Source of the DNA: Rheum nobile
Taxonomy: Eukaryota > Streptophyta > Magnoliopsida > Caryophyllales > Polygonaceae
Direction of reading: 5' to 3'
NCBI GenBank assembly: GCA_027886185.1
Contig: WOAB01000568.1
Coordinates: 4,216,001-4,280,000 of the forward strand
Length of the DNA: 64,000 nucleotides
Below, piece after piece: positions 24,366 through 34,292 of this stretch (position 1 is the stretch's first letter; each line of letters starts with the position of its first letter). The translations under genes were made by a program, and so were the position numbers. The notes under the pieces are model-generated. The model was not told the origin of the DNA, did not search any database, and saw only the letters and a list, made by a program, of their open reading frames with translations.

Positions 24366-26044
24366 ACTACTGTGTATTACTTTCCATGTCATGTGTGTAC
24401 TAATGTATGTATGAACTTCTATACAGTTGTTGTATTTAGACAGGGTATCTGTCTTCGGAAATACAAACCCGAATAATACACCAGTTTTCCTAGGATGGAC
24501 AGATGAGAGTTTGGAAGAAAGGGAGAAGAGGGAGATAAAGAGTGGAGGATTTGGGTTAGGAACTCTTCAAGACCAAAGACCATCAAAAGAGGGAAGAGAA
24601 CAGCCATACATGAACAACAAGCTACAGGTAAACATCAAGCTTCATGTCCAAAAAATAGTATAGTGGGTTCATCAGTTTACACAGCAAGGTTCATTAACTT
24701 ACAGATTGAGGTTCATTTATAGTTAAGGTTCACATAAACTTGTTGTCTTGTATGCAGGACTGGCTTAATAACTTCACCAAACAACAGATTGTAGTGGCCA
24801 ACGAAATGTTGAAACTCACTGCCATGATGGAAAACTTGCCAAAGGAATTCAATGCAGAGCCCAAGGTCCAGAGCATGATCAAAACAGCCCAAATGCTGAT
24901 TGGCGACAAAAAGGCCGAGGAAGAGGAAAGAAGCGAATTTGAGAAGATATGGAATGATGCCGACCACCCTTTCTGGAGCGATCCACAGCTCATAGAATGC
25001 TTGAGACAGGTGGAGAAGGCTGATGCTTCAAAAGAAAAGATCAAGATCTCAAATGCTGAACCTTCCACTTCTAAGGCAACACAGGGCATTGATACCACAC
25101 AAAATTGGGAGGATGTAAACATAGTTATGAATGAGTACATTGACGTGCTCAGTGACAGAGAGGAGGAAAGAGATGAAGTTCAACAGCTAGAGAAAGAGAG
25201 GGCACAAGGCACTGCGCATGAGACTGTTGTTGGTACTAAGGACAAGGAACCAACACCCCCAGCACCAACACCCCCCGCACCAACACCCCACGCACCAACA
25301 CCCCGCGCACCAGCAACAACGAAGAAGGCCAGAAAGTCTCCGCGTTTGAAAATTCCATCTTTCAAGCTTATAAGTTCAGAGGAGTCGGATGACGTTGAGA
25401 CTGAGAAAAACGATGATGAAGAACCTTCAGTGCTCATAGGGTCAGAGGAGGTACAAGAAATTGGTGTTGCGGAAGCGATGGATGAAGAACAAGCAGTGGC
25501 TGCTGCACATAAGGACAAGGAGCTCGCTGAAGCAGAAAAGGCAAAAGAAAAGGGCAAGGGGAAACAAGTGGTGGCTGATGCTGATGTAGTTCACGGGCCA
25601 AGGCACAAGAAACTTGGGGAAAAGCTCAGAAGCCCCTACAAAAGCCGCACTGTCGACATCTTTGCCAGTAGACCAAAGGAGGCAATCGTGATGCACAACT
25701 ACTGTAACCACTGCAGCATAGGAGGGTAAGATATACATACATTCTGACATATTTTATTTTATTTTATTATTATGCAAAATATTAGAGATAAAGGTTTACT
25801 ATTGCATAACACTTTTGTTCCTATGCAATTGAATAGTGAGGCGCTCTTCAAATACAAGTCGCTGAAAGTCTCCGGAATGGAGTTGGCAATGGATGTGGAC
25901 ATCCACTACAAAGCAATTGATGCTTGGTCAACCATTCTGAACACTAATGAGGAGGTAAAAAGCAGCAACAAGCCCAGTAGAGCATTCTTGTATGTATACC
26001 AAATGGTAAGTAAAAATGGTTAAAAGTTAAAAGAATAAGCTGCA

Positions 26045-26445
26045 TGCATATATACTATGCGGTTCAACAGTAAATAAAATGAGGTTCATCATTTTATTTA
26101 GATAGCAATAGGATTGGATTTCACACTAGGTGCATCAGTTTGCATACGAGGTTCATCAGTTTCAACAGAGAGGTTCATTCAATATAACTAAGAGGTTCAT
26201 CATTTACAACTAACAGGTTCATTGAGTATAAGTAACAGGTTCATCAGAAATAGAATAGGTTAGACACTTTAAAAATGCACCATTTTCATTGGTGTTGTCT
26301 TGCATGTTCATTTGGGACCTCAGCAAACAGACTGGAATATGTAGATAGCAATAGGATTGGATTTCACACTAGGTTCATCAGTTTGCATACGAGGTTCATC
26401 ATATGAAAAGTGAATTCCTATAAGTTCAACAATTTATCTGTCCAC
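26045..26445 (+). repeat. GGTTCAT array in ULP intron 5
   Basis: About a dozen GGTTCAT(T/C) motifs. The spacers (TTTGGGACCTCAGC, CAGTTTGCATACGA) are the same as those in the transposase intron at 30120-31160, more than 4 kb away and in a gene on the other strand. Confidence 0.85.
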
Positions 26446-26889
26446 GTTGTGGCTTGAATATATAATTCCCGTATACTAACAAAAAAATCGTGAAATGTTG
26501 AAACAGAATATAACCTTAAAAGATCAACTGGGCGAGTTCACGAGGAACTTCAACAACGCAGTGGCTGAGGTGCATGGACGAAAATTAAAGGACATAGACA
26601 TGGTAAATTTATTGCTATTCTAAGCTTGTCTGTTTTTTGTATTTATTCTGTTCATAATTTTTTGTGAGTTAATTTCAAACGTCACTAACTAAACGGATTA
26701 TTACAGGTTTTTGTACCGGTTATAATCCACAATGACCGTTACTTTCTAATTGCCATGAACATTAAGAGTAAAACCCTTCATGTGCTAGACAGTGTGCCGA
26801 ACAGCGGTGATACGCAGCTCTATCAGGAAGCGATTCACAAGATTGTAAGTGTACAATAATTGATTAAATTGTCTTGTTACTAGTGAGTG

Positions 26890-27100
26890 AACTCTGCCCA
26901 AGCATTAGGTTCATGACTTATAACTACTAGGTTCATCATTTACAACTACCAGGTTCATTGAGTATAAGTAACAGGTTCATCAGACATTGAATACGTTATA
27001 CACTTAAAAAATCCTCCAGGTTCATTGGTGTTGTCTTGTAGGTTAATTAATTTTCTCATGCAGGTTCATTGGTTTGACATGAAACCAACAGTTAAATTGT
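26890..27100 (+). repeat. GGTTCAT array in ULP intron 7
   Basis: Five to seven motifs with the intron-2 type spacers (CCAAGCATTAGGTTCATG, TATAACTACTAGGTTCATC). They fill the gap between the two catalytic exons. Confidence 0.85.
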
Positions 27101-27649
27101 GTTATTGACAACATTTTTTTGACTGTTTGGGTTAAAATTCATTTGTTCTCTTTATGCTTGTGTGCAGGTACACATGACTGAAATATACTTCCGCCAGAAT
27201 CACTTGGCCAGGAGAGCAAGCGAGATTGAATCTACACAGCATAAGCCACAATTGATTCCTCTACCGGTCCAGTCTGACGGAGCAGAAGAACAAGACTCTG
27301 GGGTGTTTATCATGAGATACATGGAGAAGTACATGGGCGTGCCAAATGAGAAATGGGAGGATCAGATGAACAACAAGAACAAAAAAAAGGGCATTAAAGA
27401 GCTGAGAATCAAATACGTGCATGCCATCATCACCTCCGAAGCTAATGAAATACGAGAAAAGGCACTGCAGATCATAAAAGACAACCCTGAAGGGCCGTAT
27501 ACATGAACATTAGATGATTGACTTTTCGTAAGAATGATAATAGGTTGATTGTATAGATTGGGTAAATATATGACTGCTGAATTGGGTACAATGATACTAA
27601 CAGATAGCACTAATCACCTGTCTAATTGCCTAAATTAGGATCAAGACTT

Positions 27650-28570
27650 CAATATATTAGCAGGTTCATTGCTATTGTCTTATAGGTTCATTAATTTTCT
27701 CATGCAGGTTCATTGGTGTTGACATGCAGGTTCATTAATTTTCTCATACAGGTTCATGACTTATAACTACTTGGTTCATCATTTAAAACTAACAGGTTCA
27801 TTCAGAATAAGTAACAGGTTCATCAGACATACAATAGGTTATACAATTCAAAAATCAACAAATCAACCAGGTTCATTAGTGCTGACTTGCAGGTTCATTA
27901 CGTTTCAAAGGCAGGTTCATTGGTTTTGACTTGCAGGTTCATTTTAGGGATTGGGGGTTCATTTGCTATTACAGGGTTCATTAGGTTTTTCTGAGGTTCA
28001 TTTTATGTGTTGGGGGTTCATTTGCTTTTACAGGGTTCATTAGGTTTTCCTGCGATTCATTTTAGGTGTTGGGGGTTCATTTGCTTTTACATGGTGTATT
28101 AGGTTTTTTTGAGGTTCATTTTAGGTGTTGGGGGTTCATTTGCTTTTACAGGGTTCATTTTAGGTGTTGGGGGTTCATTTGCTTTTACAGGGTGCATTAG
28201 GTTTTTCTGAGGTTCATTTTAGGAGTTGGGGGTTCATTTTAGGTGTTGGAGGTTCATTAGGTTTTCTTGAGGTTCATTTTAGGTGTTGGGGGTTCATTAG
28301 GTATTGGTTTATCATTTAACTACTTGGTTTATCATTTAAAACTAACAGGTTCATTTAGAATAAGTAACAGGTTCATAAGACATACAATAGGTTATACACT
28401 TCAAAAATCAACAAGGTTCATTGATTGGAACTAACAAGTTCATTGGTGTTGCTTTGCAGGTTCATTAATTTATGCATGCAGGTTCATTGAGTATAAGAAA
28501 CAGGTTCATCATGTATAACTAACAGGTTCATTGAGTATAAGTAGCATGTTCATCAAAATTCTTAAAAGTT
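27650..28570 (+). repeat. GGTTCAT array between the two MULE1 genes
   Basis: The left and right thirds use intron-2-type spacers. The middle (27930-28310) uses the TTTTAGGTGTTGGG intron-1-type unit. This stretch is the whole intergenic region between the converging genes. Confidence 0.9.
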
Positions 28571-28620
28571 CAGCAAAAGTAAGCAAAAAAAAAAATGGAA
28601 TCGAAAAATACTGAAGAACA

Positions 28621-31600
28621 CTAAGAGTCCAGCACTTCAGTGCAAGTGCGACTATTGTGAGTGGCTAACTTATTGCATCTACCGCAACGCCTTTGCCCTG
28701 CACGGTTCGAAGCAATAGAAATTTCTCTTCCACTCCGGATACGCGACCCACTTCCTTTGTTTTTGGCTTGCTCTGGTGGTAGCACATTAATGACTGAAGG
28801 TACTTCAACTCCGGCATAAGACTGAAGCTGCTCCAGGTTCGACGCGCCAGAACTAGATGAAGCACCACTTCCACACAGCAGAGATGCCTTTTTCTCCTTA
28901 AGCAGAACCGAAAACTGTTTCATGAGGTCCGGCTTGTCCTCCAATAGCCCCACACAGCTATAAAAGTCAGAAATCACCTCATTCATGACCGCCTCACGCT
29001 CTTCAAGGGCCGCACACTGAGTCACAACGGTGTTGTCGATAGTGAACACCGGTGTAATAGTGGCATCCATGGTCCAGCGCGCAAGGACATACCTATCCAG
29101 AATCCTATCAAACCCGAGGTTCCTGAACACAAAAATGAGATGACAACAAGGCAGACCAATCCTTTGAAACATGCGACAGCTACAAAAAAAATCCACACCT
29201 TCAGCTGACTGCTCCACTGTGAAACTCTTGGATAAGCAATCCTTGATACCGTAGAATTTTGTACCGTTGACACCAGACATGCTCACCATAAAGCATGATA
29301 GACAACATTCCATAATCTGATCCTGAACAAGTTTGAAAATCGAGAGCGTGTACACCTCAGATGCGTGCTTCTCCAATCCTAAAGGCGTCTTCAAATCTGG
29401 ACGCATAGTAGAAGACTCAAAGTTCATCTTCGCCTGCTTGTGTCTCTGCGTGTCCATGGCTATGTCAAAGTGCATCACCAACTCAACTAGGCGGTAGTAT
29501 CTGTCACTAAAGTGACCAAAGTAACTGTTTGCAGATTCCGAAACAGAAGTAGTTCTAAGCAGACCGCCAAACATCACATCCCTGAAGTAGGCTGGGATCC
29601 AAAATTGTCGGATTGCAAACATGTCATCAAACCACCTCCGCTTCACCAGTGGGAATTCATCAAGCAACGCAGCCCACTGTGTCTCAAACTCTGAAGGTGA
29701 AAGGTCATGGGTCCACACAATGTTGTCCAGCCTAGCCCTAAATTCTGAACCAGCAGCAGTGTCGTACTTGGTCTTTGCGGGCACTTTCTTCATGATATGC
29801 CACATACAAAGCCTGTGGCGCGAATGCGGGAAAATTTGTTCAATAGCCGACTTCATGGACAGGTCTTGATCTGTAACTATAACCTTTGGCTCGTGCACCA
29901 TTGCTGCCTTGAATTTCTCCAGCAACCAAACGTATGATCCCGCATCTTCCTTGAAAATTAAACCAGTCGCAAAAGTGACACTCGACTTGTGATGGTCTAG
30001 CCCGGTGAATGGTATGAAAATCAGATTGTACCTATATGAAACAGATGTACACAAAGCCAACTATGAATAAGAAAAAGGGATAAAAACACTCAAATAAGTG
30101 TCTAATAAAAAGAGCAATCAAATCAGGATACATAAGTACACAATGAGGTTGATTAGAATGAATACACAATGAGGTTCATGCAATATAACTAAGAGGTTCA
30201 TCATTTACAACTTACAGGTTCATTGAGTATAAGTAACAGGTTCATCAGAAATAGAATAGGTTAGACACTTCAAAAATGGACCAGGTTCATTGGTGCTGTC
30301 TTGCAGGTTCATTTGGGACCTCAGCGAACAGACTGTAATATGTAGATATCAATGGGGTTGGACTGCACACTAGGTTCATCAGTTTGCATACGAGGTTCAT
30401 CAGTTTCAACAGAGAGGTTCATCATTTACAACTTACAGGTTCATTGAGTATAAGTGACAGGTTCATCAGAAATAGAATAGGTTAGACACTTCAAAAATGG
30501 ACCAGGTTCATTGGTGTTGTCTTGCAGGTTCATTTGGGACCTCAGCGAACAGACTGGAATATGTAAATAGCAATGGGGTTGGATTTCACACTAGGTTCAT
30601 CAGTTTGCATACGAGGTTCATCAGTTTCAACAGAGAGGTTCATTCAATATAACTAAGAGGTTCATTATTTACAACTAACAGGTTCATTGAGTATAAGTGA
30701 CAGGTTCATCACAAATAGAATAGGTTAGACACTTCAAAAATGGACCAGGTTCATTGGTGCTGTCTTGCAGGTTCATTTGGGACCTCAGCAAACAGACTGG
30801 AATATGTAGATAACAATAGGATTGGATTCCACACTAGGTTCATCAGTTTGCATACGAGGTTCATCAGTTTAAACAGAGAGGTTCATTCAATATAACTAAG
30901 AGGTTCATCATTTACAACTAACAGGTTCAATGAGTATAAGTAACAGGTTCATCAAAAATAGAATAGGTTAGACACTTCAAAAATGGACCAGGTTCATTGG
31001 TGCTGTCTTGCAGGTTCATTTGGGACCTCAGCAAACAGACTGGAATATGTAGATAACAATAGGATTGGATTTCACACTAGGTTCATCAGTTTGTATACGA
31101 GGTTCATCAGTTTCAACAGACAGGTTCATTCAATATAACTAAGAGGTTCATCCAATGAACTTAACATTAAAAGAACGAAAAACATTAAATTGAAGGCTGG
31201 TTGCACTGTAAAATAGAACAGGAACAATGCAATGAAGAAGGATAGAAAATAACCTGTTGGTACGGTACGTAGCATCAAACGATACAACGTCGCCGAAGAG
31301 AGAGAAGTTCTTGCGAGACACAGGATCAGCCCAAAATAAACGTGTCAAACGATCACAAGAATCCACGTCATACTCAAAGAAGAATGCAGGGCAGAGTTCT
31401 TTTTTGTTGAACAGACGGTTGATCGTCATCTGAGCATCGGAACCACCTATGTAAGCCAACATATCTCGCCGGTAGTTCTTGAAGTCAACAGCTGATGCAC
31501 CAACTTTGGAGTAGCCGCCCACGAGTTCCTTGAATATCCTATGAGACTTCACTGGACCGATGTGGGCTTTCTCACAATCCATCACAAACTTTTTATGACC

Positions 31601-32916
31601 AAAGTCCAGCTTCCTCATAGACTTCATAAACTGTTTATCCTTACCAACAACCATTTCATGAGTGTGCCGATCTTCAAACGCTGTTACTTTGTAGCCCTGG
31701 TTTCCCGCAAAAGTGAGGGTGAGTTTCGCCTTACAACCAACTCTGTTTGAAGGACGTCGGCGCATGCGCTTTGTGTTGTTCTGGCCAGTTTTAAAACCAT
31801 GTCTGGTGCAATGCAAGTACTTCAGTGCAACCACATCGCCTGCCATGCGTGATCCGCCGAGCCTCACAACAAAGCCACATTCCAGTGCATATGCCTTGTA
31901 AAAATCAATCGCTTCCCCCAATGACCCAAACAGCATACCAACAACTGGTTTCAGAGAATCAACACAGATTGGAATGTGGTACACTGATCCACCTTGAGAT
32001 AATCGCGTAACGGATAAATCTGACGACATCTCAGTGTCCGAATCACTTGGATATGAACTAGGAGAACTCTGATCCAGGGATACACTACCACTAGCACCAG
32101 CAAAACCACTACCAGTCACTGCAAACATATATAACATCCAGGTTCATTGTTGGCTACAATGATACTAGCAGGTAGGCACTAATCACCTGTGTAATTGACT
32201 AAATTAGGATGAACACTTCAATATATTAACAGGTTCATCGAGTGATCATTGCAGGTTCATTCGTATTGCCTTGTAGGTTCATTAATTTTCTCATGCAGGT
32301 TCATTGAGTATATGTAACAGGTTCAATAGACATACAAATACTTGAGCACTTGAAAAATCAACCAGGTTCATTATTGTTGTCTTACAGGTTCATTATTTTG
32401 TTCATGCAGGTTCATGAGTTATAACTACTAGGTTCATTGGTTTTGAAACTAACAGGTTCATTGAGAATGAAATAACAGGTTCATTAGACATACAATAGGT
32501 TATACAAATTCAAAAATCAACCAGGTTCATTAGTGCTGACTTGCAGGTTCATTACTTTTCAAAGGCAGGTTCATTGGTTTTGAAACTAACAGGATCAATG
32601 AGAATAAGTAACAGGTTCATTAGACATACAATAGGTTACACATTCAAAAATAAACCAGGTTCATTAGTGTTGACTTGCAGGTTCATTTCTATAAGGCATA
32701 GGTTCAAAACAATCGCCCATTGAAAAGATGAAAAATCTAATCATGAAAAGGTTAATGCGAATCTGCCAAACAACATCCACAATAGAAACGCCAGATAACA
32801 ACCAATTTGAAAACAATCATACTCAGATTACTAGCAATCGAAGAACATAAGTACACACAGCAAGAAATTCTGGAACCCTAAAACATAACGAAGCAAATTG
32901 ACTTACCATAATCCAT
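28621..32916 (-). CDS. FAR1/FRS-type MULE transposase, apparently intact (761 aa)
   Basis: Coding exons on the minus strand: 32907-32916 (ATGGATTATG), 31254-32118, 28621-30031. Lengths sum to 2,286 nt and the phases join exactly, giving 761 residues without a stop. Domains: FAR1 DNA-binding region at about residues 60-158 (EAIDFYKAYALECGFVVR, conserved Cys and the DRHTH end); MULE catalytic core with DATYRTNRYN (Asp285), VTDQD (Asp346), CMWH (367-370) and SESANSYF (Glu457), a plausible D-D-E set; SWIM zinc finger CSCRMFQRIGLPCCH (575-589). A basic, Cys-containing tail follows. It binds element ends and catalyses cut-and-paste transposition in the nucleus. Two introns are present: one is unusually long (30032-31253) and both carry GGTTCAT arrays antisense to this gene. 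Expression is unknown. Confidence 0.85.
30120..31165 (+). repeat. GGTTCAT array in the transposase intron, ~244-bp units
   Basis: The phrase TTGCAGGTTCATTTGGGACC recurs at about 30301, 30522, 30765 and 31009 (spacing 221, 243, 244). The motif reads GGTTCAT on the plus strand, antisense to the transposase. Confidence 0.92.
32135..32720 (+). repeat. GGTTCAT array in transposase intron 1
   Basis: It lies between the 10-nt first coding exon and exon 2. Motifs again read GGTTCATT on the plus strand, with AGACATACAATAGGTTA spacers shared with 27800-28400. Confidence 0.88.
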
Positions 32917-33321
32917 AGAAACGTCTATGCCAGTCAATCCAATAGCAATGGTAGATTAAAGGAGACGAAATCGATGAAGAACGTGCACTGCAACGAGCGA
33001 GAAGCAACAACTCCTCCAATGGCGATTCCGGCGACAGCGAATACGGAAACAGAAGGCAAGTCGATCGAGATCAGAGACGCGAAGAACGACGGCTACAGAC
33101 ATACAATGGCGTTAACACATCGAAAGAGACGAAAATCCATGAAAAACATGAACTGAAATCAGCAAAAACTAGGTTTACCTCCAATGGCGATTGGGAGAAA
33201 CAGAGCGAATCGAGACAGAGGCAAGGAGAGACGGCTACAGTGAATGCGTGGAAAATGACCAAATTACCCCTCCGTGTGTTAAATGAAGGATCACTACCAA
33301 TCGTCAGATGGTGACACGTGT

Positions 33322-33381
33322 AAGGCCGGATTGAGTGCGCACGGTTTACTTTAAGTCCGATGCTCATTTGATCCTCTCTCC
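33322..33381 (-). repeat. Right terminal inverted repeat of MULE1
   Basis: Read on the minus strand it begins GGAGAGAGGATCAAATGAGC and continues to CGGCCTTA, aligning with the left end. Confidence 0.6.
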
Positions 33382-33390
33382 AGTTTATAA

Positions 33391-33727
33391 TATTACTCGA
33401 TTATAAAATTTATCCCTCACCTCTTGGAATTCTTAAAGTGTAATATTATCATCAATAACACGAACACTTATAATTGTTCATTGCTACTAAGTATTAACCA
33501 AAGCAAATATATTAATGTGTGATAAAATGTTGTTGTTTTATCATTAATTATAAATTCATATATTAAATTATTATATTTATTAAATTTATTAAATTTAAAT
33601 ATTGCTCCAGTGTAGAGCACAAGCCTTAAGCTAGTAGAATATTAAATAAAAATATAATAGTGTTTTTTATACCCTCTATTAAAAAATAATATAAAATAAA
33701 ATAATTTTCAAGGATATATATATATAT
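33391..33727. other. Spacer between the two MULEs, with a possible Helitron 3' end
   Basis: AT-rich, no gene. At 33604-33634 a GCTC-loop-GAGC hairpin is followed by CTAG and T, resembling a Helitron 3' terminus. No matching 5' end was found; it could lie left of MULE1. The last bases are a TA run that gives MULE2 its target duplication. Confidence 0.35.
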
Positions 33728-33820
33728 GGCATAATGGCAAGAATATCATATTTTCAATAGCAACTTGCAAAAAACTCAAGTTTTAAAAAATATTGCAAAA
33801 GTACCAACTTTTTGTACTTT
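33728..33820 (+). repeat. Left TIR of MULE2
   Basis: It starts GGCATAATGGCAAGAATATC and aligns over about 90 bp, with a few substitutions and single-base gaps, to the reverse complement of 47901-47991. Confidence 0.8.
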
Positions 33821-34292
33821 TTATGGTATTTTTGCTATAGATAGGGTATAAATTTATCTTTTCTTTTTAATGAAATATCCTTAAAAGTTTACTAATATTT
33901 TCTCTAAAAAAGATAAAAGAAATCCGTAATCTCTCCTTAATCTTTCTCCCTCCCGGTGGCAGCCCCATCCCATCAACCTGCTATGGCCTCAAGCTACCTC
34001 CTAGAACTGTACTGTACTAAAATTGGCGGACAAGTTTCCCTCCAAAAGAAAAGTAATCTCCTCCTTCAACCCTGAATCCCTCCAGCGTAACTCACTCTGC
34101 CTGAGAACAATCCCTGAATATTCCTGAAGAACTTCAAAGCGGCCTGACAAAGTTTCTAGCATTTACTCCACGTGAGATATTTCGCACTTGACGCCCTCCA
34201 TTAAAGCTTGAATGGGTAAGTAAATTCTCCTGAAAAACATTCGATTTTCCCCTCTGTATACGTGAAGTTCAAAAACCTTCTTTATTTGTAGG

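Larger units (their letters stand above)
19187..27506 (+). pseudogene. ULP/SENP-like (peptidase C48) gene carried by MULE1, frameshifted and lacking His and Cys of the triad
   Basis: Exons inferred from GT-AG sites and phase: 19187-19223, 22111-23570, 24427-24627, 24758-25725, 25837-26005, 26507-26602, 26707-26844, 27168-27506. Exon 2 has two frame changes, each in an A-run (22390-22397 and 22851-22857). Exon 2 ends with a helical region (LAFWILEYYD..VTEEEVQRVL) typical of plant transposon-borne proteins. Exon 4 is acidic and proline/lysine-rich. The last two exons form the C48 fold: VFVPVIIHNDRYFLIAMN, then LHVLDS, then EEQDSGVFIMRYME. ULP proteases cut SUMO using His-Asp-Cys in HW...D...DCG. 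Here HW is Arg-Tyr (CGT at 26737) and DCG is Asp-Ser-Gly (TCT at 27297); Asp and an upstream Gln remain. So even with frames repaired, no protease activity is expected. It converges on the transposase gene. Confidence 0.75.
18783..33381. mobile_element. MULE1: complete 14.6-kb Mutator-like element with FAR1-type transposase and ULP-like gene
   Basis: The 9-bp sequence AGTTTATAA flanks both sides (18774-18782 and 33382-33390), the usual MULE duplication length. The terminal regions form a weak inverted repeat: an ungapped 47-bp block (left from 18796, right read in reverse) matches at about 28 positions, including CTTAA, TAAAC and GCCTTA. Two genes converge from the ends: a ULP-like gene (+, start codon 404 bp from the left end) and the transposase (-, start codon 465 bp from the right end). 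About half of the element is non-coding arrays of GGTTCATT. A MULE with a ULP-like peptidase recalls the Kaonashi-type MULEs of plants. The transposase is intact, so mobility cannot be excluded. Confidence 0.85.
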
